Assembly (NCBI GenBank): GCA_023428915.1
Contig: JAEYWL010000112.1
Span: 1 to 22,214 of the forward strand
Direction: 5' to 3'
DNA length: 22,214 nt
Source: Verrucomicrobiota bacterium
GTDB lineage: Bacteria > Chlamydiota > Chlamydiia > Chlamydiales > JAEYWL01
Shown: one piece after another, positions 16,001 to 22,214 of the stretch
Layout of the letters: each line of letters opens with the position of its first letter
Numbering within the stretch: the first letter of the stretch is position 1
Notes under the pieces: model-generated
The model's input: only the letters and a program-made list of their open reading frames with translations
Told to the model about the DNA's origin: nothing
Database searches by the model: none
Position numbers and translations under genes: made by a program

Positions 16001-19000
16001 CAAGGCTCGCTGACAGTGGCAGAATTTCCCGAACAAGAGCGGCTAGCCAAAACGCTTTATGCCTATCTCAAAACCAATGATCGCAATGCTCATGAATTTA
16101 GGCTTTGCCTCGTGAGCCATTTAGTGGCTGAACTTTACCAGGTCAATAAGGAGTGCACTTTCCAGGCAAAGTCTTTAGAAGAGTTTGCGCACGAAATAGG
16201 CTCTGAATTTGCCAATCAAGCCTCTACGCTTCCGGAGCAAAGCAAGCTAGCAGCTGCCACGCTTAAGGAAGCTGCACAAACTCTTTTAGATGTGCGTAGA
16301 ACACGCCTGGAGTTGTTTGGCAACTGTTTTGATGCCATGCTGCAAAAAAACGAGGAAACCAGCACCATTCCCACGTTTCTTGCCACTCCAGATGGAAGCA
16401 AGATCCATTTGGAAATTTTGCAATTAGGCATAAATACTGCTCAGACACGCTTAGCTGCAATTGCTGATGCAGACGGTAAAACGCAAAAGATTTTAACAGA
16501 CCTGAAATGGCAGCCGATCTTTCAATACTCAAATGATCGCCCTAACCCAAGAATTACCCTAACCATTTCTTACGAGCAACTCGAAGAGCTAAAGGATGCT
16601 ATCACCTTTAAGCAAGAAATTCCCAGCCATATCATTTTAGAGCGCCACCAATACCGCGAAGCCCCGCTGCCCCAGCAAGCCAGCCCCTTACCTCCAGCTC
16701 AAAAAAGTTCACCTCAACAGGTTTCTACTGCTAGCAAAGGCAAAGAGGCAGACTCGGACTCAGATTCAGAAGATGAGAGTATTTCAGCGGAAGAGAATGC
16801 TGCAGAAGGGATGGTGCTAGATTGGCAAAATCGCGCTTCCAAAAAACGGCAGGCTAAAAGCAGCGGCAAGAGCCAAGGCTCTTCTAAGCGTCGGGCGCTT
16901 TCGCAACACAGCTACCACGAGCTTACAAGTGCAAACTTAAGCTTGAACACAGTTGCAGCGCAAACAGAAATGATAAAGCCTTTAAGCGGCTTTGAATCCT
17001 ATAAGGAGCCGGCAGCGCCAATTACAATGACTCTCCAATCTTATTGGAGCGCCATTTCTAACGCCTCAGTGCAGAATTTAAAATTAAAAGTGCTAAATGA
17101 AAAAGCTGTCGAGGCGGTATTAAAAGAAATCATCCCTTTAAACTACCCTATACTGGATAACTTAAAGCGCGTTGTAAAAGCTCCCCTAAATCAATTCCCT
17201 GTACTGGTCTCCACCCTTAAAAACTATCAACTCGAAGAGCTGGCAGATATTTGCGCTGTAGAAGAAGCCGGGGCCATGAAGCTCTTGGCTGCAGAGATGG
17301 GCACCGGAAAAACCTGGATGTTTGGCGCTTGGCTTGTCCATAAGGTATATCGGGGAGCAAGCCAGCCGCTATTGGAAATATGCCCTGCTTGCATATTGAC
17401 AAATGCTTTCAATGAAATGCGTCAAATATTTAGCGAAGGCATTTTTGCTGCATGGAAAATCTATTTGCAGCTTGAGCCGGAAGCTGCTAAGCAAGAGCTG
17501 ATCAAAAAAATTCAAGATATGCCTCTGGAATCATCTGTTAAAGATGGCAAGAAGCTGGAAAAATCTTCGCTAGATCCTTCCAAAGTGCATTTGCAACTCG
17601 CTTTATTCAGCCTTCTTGGTTCGGGAGATATTGGAAAAAGTTTTAATCCTGGAAAATTGTATAATCACCTTTCATATATATATCCAGCCGGCAATCAATT
17701 GCTTTCTGCCAAGCTCAATAATTTAGCTGAAGAAAGCGATCAAGCCCAAGCCGCCCAAAAAATTTTAGAGGTGTTTGAAAGCATCTGCAATATGATGATG
17801 CTCTTTAAGCGCACCAATGGCCCCAAAGTGGAAGCCTGGAAAAAAGAATTTCTCTCCATTAAAGCTGAATTGGCAAATGGCAGATTTGATAAAACCCGTT
17901 TAGAAAAATTGGCGGATTTAAGCGAAATTACTTCTATACACCCAAGCCAGACACAAGAGAACTCGCTATATTACGGCAAATTAGTACTGGCTAGCCATCT
18001 GCTCGCCCTCAATTTGAGTCGAAAACCACTGAATGACAAATCGATTTATGACTTAGAAAGTGTAAAGCGTTTAGCCCGCTATTCTTTAGAGAAAATAGCG
18101 ATATGCCGCACTGCAGATGAATTTACAAGCACGACAAAAACTCAGCTGGGGGCAAATAGCTTGCTTCTCACTACATATGATGCCTTTAAAATAGCTTACA
18201 CTCGTGAAAAAACATTCTTTAACCAAATCTCATTCGGCGCAGTTGTTGCAGATGAAGCCCAGAAGCTCAATAAAACTAAACTTAAATTTAACCAAACCAT
18301 AAGAGAGTGGTTTGCAGGCCTTGCACAAAACGAAAAAACTCTTCCACCATTTATGCCGGCTACCGGCACTCCTATTGAAAATGATCTGCTCGAATTGTGG
18401 TCATTACTGGTGGTTGGCAATTCAGGCAATCGCTTTGAAAGCAGCACCCACGCAAGCCTGACAAAACTGTTAAATAAATCTGTAGAATATTTTCAGGACC
18501 TTTCCTGCGGAAGGACTACAAAGTTAAACGAAGCAGTTGTGCTTAAGGCTTTTGCACAGTTTTGTTTTTTTCGAAATATCACAGCCCAACTCGTTACAAA
18601 TATTACCACCTCCGACCCTGCAGTGATCAGGGACTGGAACGGATTTCCGGAAAGGCAAGACATTCCCTTGCCAATTCCGCTCGCTCCTGAAGCCAAGCAA
18701 AAAATTGATGAGGCCTTTGAGGAATACTCTATGTGTAAACGAACCGGTGCAAAAAAACAGCCGGGAAAGAGCAGGCAGTTCACTTTCCAGGCCAAAATGG
18801 TTAAAATCTTGCTAAACTCTGATATATCATCAGAGGCTGCATTTAATGAAATGCACCCGGATGTACAAAAAATCAGAGAAATACTCACTACGGGCACATC
18901 ATCAGAAAGGGAAGCCTTAATCCAGAAAATGCCCTTACTGCAAGCCTTGCTTAGCGCCGATAAAGTGCATGAAATTTTTACGCAAAACAAAAAAGCCTTG

Positions 19001-19621
19001 TTGTTTTTTCAACACCTTGCCAAGGCAAAAATTGTTTTAGAGTTTTTTAAAGTTAATTTTTCAGATAGCAACCCCAAGGCCTATTTTTATCAGGGTTCCA
19101 CAAAACAGCCGCAGCGGGATGAAATGGTCAGTTGGTTTAAGGACAAAAAAATTGAGCCTAAGTTGTTTGGCTTGCAAGTAGATGCAGCTGGTGTCGGCTT
19201 GAATTTAGGCAATGCCGATATTATGATTCCGCTCTTCTTTTCCTTTAATCCGCAAAAAATTGCTCAAGCCCTTGCTAGAGGTCTTCGTGTGGGACATAAA
19301 GGAGTGAAGCAAGTGCTTATTCCTAAGCTTGATGTATTCTTTACGGCTCACTTAGATGCCGTTCAAGCAGCCAAAAAAGCCATGGCCGGCTTTATCTTTG
19401 CTAAAACTGAAAATTTACAAGAGCTTTTTACCCTCTGGCTTAAACAACTTCAGGCTATCGTAAACCATAAAAACCTCACCGAAAGCAAAAATACATCTGT
19501 TAGCACTGAAAGGGATGCCCTTCTAGGAACTATTATTAACGACCTGCAGGCACGCTACACTTTAGAGCAGCTACAAACCTTTGCTGAGGCAGCTAAACCT
19601 GTGTCTTCAGTAGTAAATTAA
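13028..19621 (+). CDS. Giant SWI2/SNF2-type ATPase with unknown N-terminal region
   Basis: This is a single 2197-residue open frame. Residues 1 to about 905 are not recognised; they are mixed alpha/beta, with no signal peptide. About 905-945 is an Ala/Pro linker. A helical part follows (about 945-1215), then an acidic Ser/Asp/Glu patch (DSDSDSEDESISAEENAAEG, near 1240-1260). A bipartite basic cluster follows at 1272-1289 (KKR, a spacer with two lysines, KRR). The C-terminal third is an SF2 motor of SNF2 type. NYQLEELADI is a Q-like motif; Walker A EMGTGKT is at 1423-1429. ICPACILTNAF is motif Ia, DEAQ is at 1742-1745, and TGTPIEN starts at 1779. LLFFQHLAKAKIV is motif IV, VDAAGVGLNLGNAD motif V, and QALARGLRVGHKG motif VI starts at 2080 with arginine fingers. 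About 270 residues are inserted between motifs Ia and II. It should be an ATP-driven DNA translocase; the biological target is unknown. Confidence 0.85.
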   Translation: MGFDPRIQAVREKEALYEELLFDSQEANNKLPDATIQEFLGELFDAPEKINALEKEVVGFVGQPIRLFPHTPASTHPALGSSSTLSRSTLPATPSSTELQTPEKAAKSYRAIITNALHHFFTNTALHERCHQENAMKENERDCGFLLQYLETQLINNINCVLSGQGALIPLATIRTNIANDYCSKYYAINSLLIALISMQPSSARSKGNISLRDAVFVFGDNSYTDNSKTVIKIPYEAHTKKGRTAAVILYFCFLIMHTDQELQKNHLHFLMEATAINLPEILAITDENPGNFLNAFAENSQQELKKFFDAIRKKTSKDSLDLFSYLMPEESLSRKEELITRKIVVELKLLENARLAGPALPNLQKLEDRLNQFLKDVIFLRLDHRAAANIIKGLVNHLNFSFSTEIARLSGKEKQIACLIDTLFALTKTEFKNNQVIVFNYYLHYQNDSIVLNFSGRETTHFAFNCNLPIDSAAYRNYYIIFLLILQVHRFECLPPVFSEILNYFYRYQDKAAAAIITHNLGISQSSISPHSYANLIALFPVCLAIGSRHLNAYDLLNLDEVQANSEIKTTYAFFKNSPSKNLSGNYFPQYKEKELPFIKELTEIIISEWFLNEPARTRMVQNLGLREDAAVLTLDDYLNHAALLEKLHAYLIQDQNKDKKRQRITFTFNYLLPALVGPLVNPNSTPQRPLFFEHSVPEIAKQMQLLVRATPSMPISYSLFPEAALNYRLALLELCDLYIRGGSTSQQPVTTPQAIFMLKFMGNHIRLCIVKVPEQVGTPVEIKPDFKEIPTLFKDLFPYKDFHKVNSSKHYYNLSFSEFERLIEMVGAEYKRPLAIGEITKTDYLILEDGRTTNFKSLLNIIKYTQAPGAPADTVFFSTISYASLCCVSAKANKIQQIKKTFPSSLTAAPASEPPAVISEKPAPALSLTAPAVDEPAAAARYQQLKATLSTGQFQKEAERFTTLVQNISTYWFQHDGRQAQLVTQFLQHQGSLTVAEFPEQERLAKTLYAYLKTNDRNAHEFRLCLVSHLVAELYQVNKECTFQAKSLEEFAHEIGSEFANQASTLPEQSKLAAATLKEAAQTLLDVRRTRLELFGNCFDAMLQKNEETSTIPTFLATPDGSKIHLEILQLGINTAQTRLAAIADADGKTQKILTDLKWQPIFQYSNDRPNPRITLTISYEQLEELKDAITFKQEIPSHIILERHQYREAPLPQQASPLPPAQKSSPQQVSTASKGKEADSDSDSEDESISAEENAAEGMVLDWQNRASKKRQAKSSGKSQGSSKRRALSQHSYHELTSANLSLNTVAAQTEMIKPLSGFESYKEPAAPITMTLQSYWSAISNASVQNLKLKVLNEKAVEAVLKEIIPLNYPILDNLKRVVKAPLNQFPVLVSTLKNYQLEELADICAVEEAGAMKLLAAEMGTGKTWMFGAWLVHKVYRGASQPLLEICPACILTNAFNEMRQIFSEGIFAAWKIYLQLEPEAAKQELIKKIQDMPLESSVKDGKKLEKSSLDPSKVHLQLALFSLLGSGDIGKSFNPGKLYNHLSYIYPAGNQLLSAKLNNLAEESDQAQAAQKILEVFESICNMMMLFKRTNGPKVEAWKKEFLSIKAELANGRFDKTRLEKLADLSEITSIHPSQTQENSLYYGKLVLASHLLALNLSRKPLNDKSIYDLESVKRLARYSLEKIAICRTADEFTSTTKTQLGANSLLLTTYDAFKIAYTREKTFFNQISFGAVVADEAQKLNKTKLKFNQTIREWFAGLAQNEKTLPPFMPATGTPIENDLLELWSLLVVGNSGNRFESSTHASLTKLLNKSVEYFQDLSCGRTTKLNEAVVLKAFAQFCFFRNITAQLVTNITTSDPAVIRDWNGFPERQDIPLPIPLAPEAKQKIDEAFEEYSMCKRTGAKKQPGKSRQFTFQAKMVKILLNSDISSEAAFNEMHPDVQKIREILTTGTSSEREALIQKMPLLQALLSADKVHEIFTQNKKALLFFQHLAKAKIVLEFFKVNFSDSNPKAYFYQGSTKQPQRDEMVSWFKDKKIEPKLFGLQVDAAGVGLNLGNADIMIPLFFSFNPQKIAQALARGLRVGHKGVKQVLIPKLDVFFTAHLDAVQAAKKAMAGFIFAKTENLQELFTLWLKQLQAIVNHKNLTESKNTSVSTERDALLGTIINDLQARYTLEQLQTFAEAAKPVSSVVN

Positions 19622-19669
19622 CAGTAACAACATGCAAACTTAATCAAGCCCTTAAAAAAACATAATATA

Positions 19670-19700
19670 CTAATTAACATAATAAAATCATGTTAATTAG
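19670..19700. promoter_or_regulatory. Perfect 11-bp palindrome overlapping first ATG of the metalloprotease-like gene
   Basis: CTAATTAACAT (19670-19680) and ATGTTAATTAG (19690-19700) are exact inverted copies with a 9-base spacer. The right arm contains the first possible ATG of the next gene (19690). In RNA this would hide that codon, so the second ATG at 19708 may be the true start. TATACT at 19666-19671 resembles a -10 box, so the dyad could instead be a repressor operator at the transcription start. A terminator for the giant gene is less likely because no T-tract follows. Confidence 0.6.
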
Positions 19701-20526
19701 TTGTATTATGCAAAATTATAATTTAGATTCCGGTTTGCTACTTCCCGGAGTTATACCCTGCAAACCAGAAGCTGCAAAAAGCTCCATATTTAGTGGAATA
19801 AAGTACTCCTTAACTACTTTAGCAGCTACGGTTACCAGCTCTACTATTTTAAAAACATTTATTAAAAATCCAGATATAGCTAATGCCTCAAGCGCCCATT
19901 TGGCATATACTTGGGCCGTAAACACGGTTTTTCACATTTTAGACGGCCGTGTTTTACAATCAGGAAGCACTCTTCATAGAATGACAGGAAAAATCACTTG
20001 CCTGCTGCATAACTTTCAGTTTACCACTGCTATCAGAAGAAGCACGGGAACCTTTCTCCACGAACTGGGCCATTATCTGGCAGCCAACATGCTCTTTAGC
20101 AATCCGCAAACAACTATCGAAATGTATGATATAGGCAAAGGCGCTTGTTTGCTGGATTTCGAAGGCTTAAGTGCAATCGGCAAATTAGTCGGAGAGAATG
20201 GCGCCGACTTTATTTTAGCTGCCGGCGGGTTTAGCATGGATATGCTTCTTAATGTTGCTGCAACAATTGGAGGACATTATGCAGAAAAAAAATCAGGGGT
20301 CTTTAACCTGCTGAACACCTATGCCCTGACTTCAATATATTCTTGCTGCAAGTATGCTTTGGCGTGTGTAGACCGTCCTGAAGGCGACTATTATAAAATT
20401 TCAGAGCCTATAGGACTGACCCCTTATCATTACGCGGCCTTGCTGATCGGAGTTCCCCTCCTTACTAAAGCAATCCTCCATGCCAGCGACAGCTGGAAAG
20501 CAAAGCCCTCTCAAGAAATAAGCTAG
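19690..20526 (+). CDS. Putative zinc metalloprotease with HELGH motif
   Basis: This is a 278-residue protein from the first ATG, or 272 from the ATG at 19708 (MQNYNLDSGLLLPG). The key feature is FLHELGHYLAA with the zinc-binding HExxH at residues 124-128, followed by a hydrophobic helix (about 175-200, FILAAGGFSMDMLLNVAATI) and another near the C-terminus (YHYAALLIGVPLLTKAIL). HExGH within a helical, partly hydrophobic protein recalls M50 site-2-type proteases, but the family's second ligand motif is not clear. Secreted effector metalloproteases with HELGH, such as Legionella RavK, are another model. There is no signal peptide. It follows the giant SNF2 gene on the same strand after 68 bases, so co-regulation is possible. 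The substrate is unknown. Confidence 0.6.
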   Translation: MLISCIMQNYNLDSGLLLPGVIPCKPEAAKSSIFSGIKYSLTTLAATVTSSTILKTFIKNPDIANASSAHLAYTWAVNTVFHILDGRVLQSGSTLHRMTGKITCLLHNFQFTTAIRRSTGTFLHELGHYLAANMLFSNPQTTIEMYDIGKGACLLDFEGLSAIGKLVGENGADFILAAGGFSMDMLLNVAATIGGHYAEKKSGVFNLLNTYALTSIYSCCKYALACVDRPEGDYYKISEPIGLTPYHYAALLIGVPLLTKAILHASDSWKAKPSQEIS

Positions 20527-20555
20527 CCTGCTTTCGTTAAAATCCTTCACTCACT

Positions 20556-20790
20556 TTACGTAAAACTAGCGGCAAATCTTGATCTTGATCTTGATCATGA
20601 TCTTAATCTTGCTTTTCTTCAACTTTTCTCGAGCTTGTATGTCTCAGTTCGGTCTGAAATACTTAACGTATACCAAGATTGTTTAGATGTTGATCGGATT
20701 GATGCGTGTCAACTTTGATCGAAATGTGTGAGAAGAAAGATCAAGATCAAGATCAAGATTGAGATCAAGACTTGCTAGCAGCTTGCGTAA
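20556..20790. mobile_element. Inverted-repeat element with TCTTGA hexamer arms (MITE-like)
   Basis: The gap between the protease-like gene and the Inc-like gene has no coding frame that I can support, but it is structured. The left arm (20577-20612) holds six hexamers of type TCTTGA, three exact and three one or two bases off. The right arm (20741-20770) holds five units of the inverse TCAAGA, four of them exact. Outside the arms the ends also match inversely: TTACGTAA...CTAGC near 20556-20570 and GCTAGC...TTGCGTAA near 20774-20790. About 125 bases of unique sequence lie between the arms. The layout is that of a miniature inverted-repeat element or a long cruciform. I saw no target duplication. 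Confidence 0.55.
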
Positions 20791-20813
20791 GATCATTTTG
20801 TGCAATTCAAGGT

Positions 20814-21452
20814 CTAAGCGGCCTCGAAGCTGTTTACACAGCGCTCAACGCGAAGCTTTAGTTCAAGCAGAGTTTGATTTAATAGTCTTTCTCTCATTTG
20901 CGCATGAATAAAGGGCATCGAGTTGATTTTTTTCAGCAGGAAAGAAGCTTCTTCTTGCAAGTGATCCAAACGTTCTTGAGAATCTTGATAAGCATGCTTT
21001 ACTTTCATAGCGCTGCATTCTTTTTCAAAAGTCTCTAAATGGATATGGGCAAATTCCATTTTACGATGGGCGTAGGCTCGACGCAATTTTGTTTTACCCG
21101 CATGAAGCAAGAAACGAAGAGCCTCAAATTCTGGTTTAAGAGAAAATGCGCATACTAAAGAGGCCGCAGAACACCCCAGAGAAAATATTAAGAAAAGCGG
21201 AATTGAAACAGGGTAATGGCCGAATGGCAGCAAACTGCCGCTAATAATAATGTGCCAGCCAATATAACCTGCAAAAAAAAGAAAAAGCAAGGCAAAAGAA
21301 ATAAATAGGCGTTTATAATTATTGACTTTAGTCTGTTGTGCGGTAAAAGGCAGTAATGAAAGGCACTCCCCCTCTTTTTTTAGTAAGGCTTTAAATTCCT
21401 GAAGATCTTTTAAATATTCATTATTTACATCATTATTACTAACTAATTCCAT
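20814..21452 (-). CDS. Inc-like protein with two-helix membrane hairpin
   Basis: This is a 212-residue protein with a short polar N-terminal part, two adjacent hydrophobic helices (about 49-70 and 82-104) separated by roughly 11 residues, and a charged C-terminal region of about 105 residues with heptad-like helices (FEKECSAMKVKH, QERLDHLQEEASFLLKKI). No signal peptide is present. The closely spaced hydrophobic pair is the bilobed signature used to predict chlamydial inclusion membrane proteins, which type III secretion inserts into the vacuole membrane with both ends facing the host cytosol. GGAGG (21456-21460) precedes the ATG with a short 3-base spacing. The family assignment is structural only, and an ordinary bacterial membrane protein is possible. 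Confidence 0.6.
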   Translation of the reverse strand: MELVSNNDVNNEYLKDLQEFKALLKKEGECLSLLPFTAQQTKVNNYKRLFISFALLFLFFAGYIGWHIIISGSLLPFGHYPVSIPLFLIFSLGCSAASLVCAFSLKPEFEALRFLLHAGKTKLRRAYAHRKMEFAHIHLETFEKECSAMKVKHAYQDSQERLDHLQEEASFLLKKINSMPFIHAQMRERLLNQTLLELKLRVERCVNSFEAA

Positions 21453-21584
21453 TATCCTCCATAATTTTTTATAATTTTATAACAAAACACAATTAAAATC
21501 AATATATTAATTTAATAATTTAACCAAATCATAATTAATATTTACAGTTGAATTTTTGGCCCCAAAATTTGATATCAATAAATT
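21453..21584. promoter_or_regulatory. AT-rich divergent intergenic region
   Basis: This 132-base stretch, very rich in A and T, separates the minus-strand Inc-like gene from plus-strand hicA. It must carry promoters in both directions. I see several TATAAT-like strings but none paired with a convincing -35 box. Confidence 0.3.
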
Positions 21585-21842
21585 ATGAATAAAAAACACC
21601 AGTGCATTCTGAATGCTGTATTTACCATACCAGTTCAAGCCAGCATCAATTGGAAAGCTATCGAATCATTGTTTGTGCATCTAGGAGCAAACATTGAAGA
21701 GGAGCGGGGTTCCAAAGTAAGAGTATTACTGAATGGTGAAGAGGCTATATTTCATAGGCCTCACCCGCAAAAAGAGACTGATAAAGGTGCAGTTGTATCT
21801 GTGCGCAGGTTTTTAGAAAATGCAGGAGTAAAGCCATGTTAA
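21585..21842 (+). CDS. hicA: HicA-type mRNA interferase toxin
   Basis: This is an 85-residue type II toxin. HicA proteins have a double-stranded-RNA-binding-like fold and cleave mRNA, stopping translation. The sequence follows the family closely: an N-terminal KKHQCILNAVFTIPV segment, INWKAIESLFVHLGA, the GSKVRVLLNGEEAIFHRPHP core with the histidines used for catalysis, and KGAVVSVRRFLENAGVKP at the end. Its length is normal and it appears intact. The stop overlaps the hicB start by 7 bases (ATGTTAA), so toxin and antitoxin are coupled. No clear ribosome binding site precedes the ATG. Confidence 0.92.
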   Translation: MNKKHQCILNAVFTIPVQASINWKAIESLFVHLGANIEEERGSKVRVLLNGEEAIFHRPHPQKETDKGAVVSVRRFLENAGVKPC

Positions 21843-22120
21843 AATATAAAGGGTATACTGGATATGTAGTCTATGATGATGAAGCTCGTATATTTCATGG
21901 AGAAGTTACAGCCATCAAGGCTGTCATAACATTTCAGGGCACCACTGTCGATGAACTTGAACAAGCTTTTAGAGATTCTATCGACGACTACATCGCTTGG
22001 TGTGCAAAGCGCAATAAAGAACCAGAGAAACCTTATTCCGGAAAATTTAATTTACGCATGTCTCCCGAACTTTATGCAAAAGTTGCAGCTAGCGCAGCAC
22101 AAGAAGGACTTAGACCCTGA
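21836..22120 (+). CDS. hicB: HicB antitoxin, C-terminally truncated
   Basis: This is the partner of hicA, 94 residues long. The toxin-binding domain is intact: KYKGYTGYVVYDDEARIFHG, VITFQGTTVDELEQAFRDSI and DDYIAWCAKR. The ribbon-helix-helix DNA-binding part starts normally (GKFNLRMSPELYAKVAASAAQEG) but then reads LRP and stops. In the usual family, a segment of the type KSLNxWVxEAL follows, about 15-20 residues that complete the second helix. No other frame continues the motif, so the end seems to have been replaced rather than frameshifted. Toxin neutralisation may persist while dimerisation, operator binding and autoregulation could be lost. Confidence 0.88.
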   Translation: MLKYKGYTGYVVYDDEARIFHGEVTAIKAVITFQGTTVDELEQAFRDSIDDYIAWCAKRNKEPEKPYSGKFNLRMSPELYAKVAASAAQEGLRP

Positions 22121-22189
22121 TTGCTACCTTCTAAGGGTCAGATTCGAGTTCTTTTCCTCTAGGAGCTCGCACGAAGCCCTGAAAATCAG

Positions 22190-22214
22190 TAGGCCATATT
22201 AATAATATGACCTA
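22190..22214. repeat. Imperfect palindrome at the window edge
   Basis: TAGGCCATATT (22190-22200) and AATATGACCTA (22204-22214) are inverse copies with one mismatch and a 3-base spacer. It lies beyond the truncated hicB and may mark the edge of the sequence that replaced its 3' end. The window stops here, so its full extent is unknown. Confidence 0.4.

Noticed and set aside
18493..18990. 165-codon open frame on the minus strand inside the giant gene
   Set aside because: It is antisense to the conserved SNF2 domain, has no recognisable motif and low-complexity Ser/Cys content typical of a shadow frame.
13028..19621. Frameshifted fusion of two genes as the cause of the giant frame
   Set aside because: The frame is continuous for 2197 codons with similar composition and no internal ribosome binding site plus start at the linker, so a single gene is the simplest reading.
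20577..20770. CRISPR-like repeated units
   Set aside because: The units are contiguous 6-base repeats without spacers and the two blocks are inverted relative to each other.
22100..22175. A TTCGAGT string with nearby GACCCT/AGGGTC pairing that suggested a tRNA (Arg-like TTCTAA loop) or tRNA-derived attachment site
   Set aside because: The T-stem has only three pairs, the anticodon stem does not form with a 7-base loop, and no D-arm or acceptor stem is found, so a tRNA cannot be supported.
21951..22202. Open frame of 83 codons overlapping hicB in another frame
   Set aside because: It is a shadow of hicB, starts inside it without a ribosome binding site and does not resume the missing ribbon-helix-helix motif.

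Overview
The window is from a chlamydia-related bacterium, most likely an amoeba-associated Parachlamydiales member (Parachlamydia, Protochlamydia or Waddlia type). The evidence is the minus-strand order rpmE2, prfA, prmC, ffh, rpsP, trmD, rplS, rnhB, gmk, which as I recall it matches the Chlamydia trachomatis order. A TrmD with an extra C-terminal domain and the effector-like genes downstream fit too. Species cannot be told from the sequence alone.

Region 1 (1-7877, minus strand) is a housekeeping block. rpmE2 has its own promoter region and a clear intrinsic terminator. A tightly packed operon then runs prfA-prmC-ffh-rpsP-trmD-rplS-rnhB-yicC-gmk, with many 1-23 nt overlaps. Its products cover translation termination (RF1 and its methylase PrmC), SRP targeting (Ffh), ribosomal proteins S16, L19 and L31, tRNA m1G37 methylation, RNase HII, the YicC endoribonuclease and guanylate kinase. 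Bases 1-146 hold three palindromes sharing an ACTTG core.

Region 2 (8038-12902, plus strand) opens with a rhomboid-fold membrane protein that has lost its catalytic serine and histidine. Its stop overlaps the start of a truncated NAD-dependent epimerase copy. The same 5' end recurs 3 kb downstream (206 bp, about 89% identical, no gaps) as the start of an intact epimerase gene. Between the two copies lies an AT-richer segment with degraded minus-strand coding traces, a small secreted Cys-rich protein, and an exported 615-residue protein ending in an FKBP-type isomerase domain. This looks like an insertion or recombination at the epimerase gene.

Region 3 (13028-20526, plus strand) contains one very large gene (2197 aa). 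It has a long unrecognised N-terminal part, an Ala/Pro linker, an Asp/Ser/Glu patch, a bipartite nuclear-localisation-like basic cluster and a C-terminal SWI2/SNF2 ATPase. A small HELGH metalloprotease-like protein follows. The eukaryote-like domain mix suggests a host nucleus-directed effector, although a bacterial chromatin or defence ATPase is also possible. This pair is the best candidate in the window for an undescribed system.

Region 4 (20527-22214) has a 235-bp inverted-repeat element built from TCTTGA hexamers, a minus-strand protein with the two-helix hairpin typical of chlamydial inclusion membrane (Inc) proteins, and a hicAB toxin-antitoxin pair whose antitoxin lacks the end of its DNA-binding domain.
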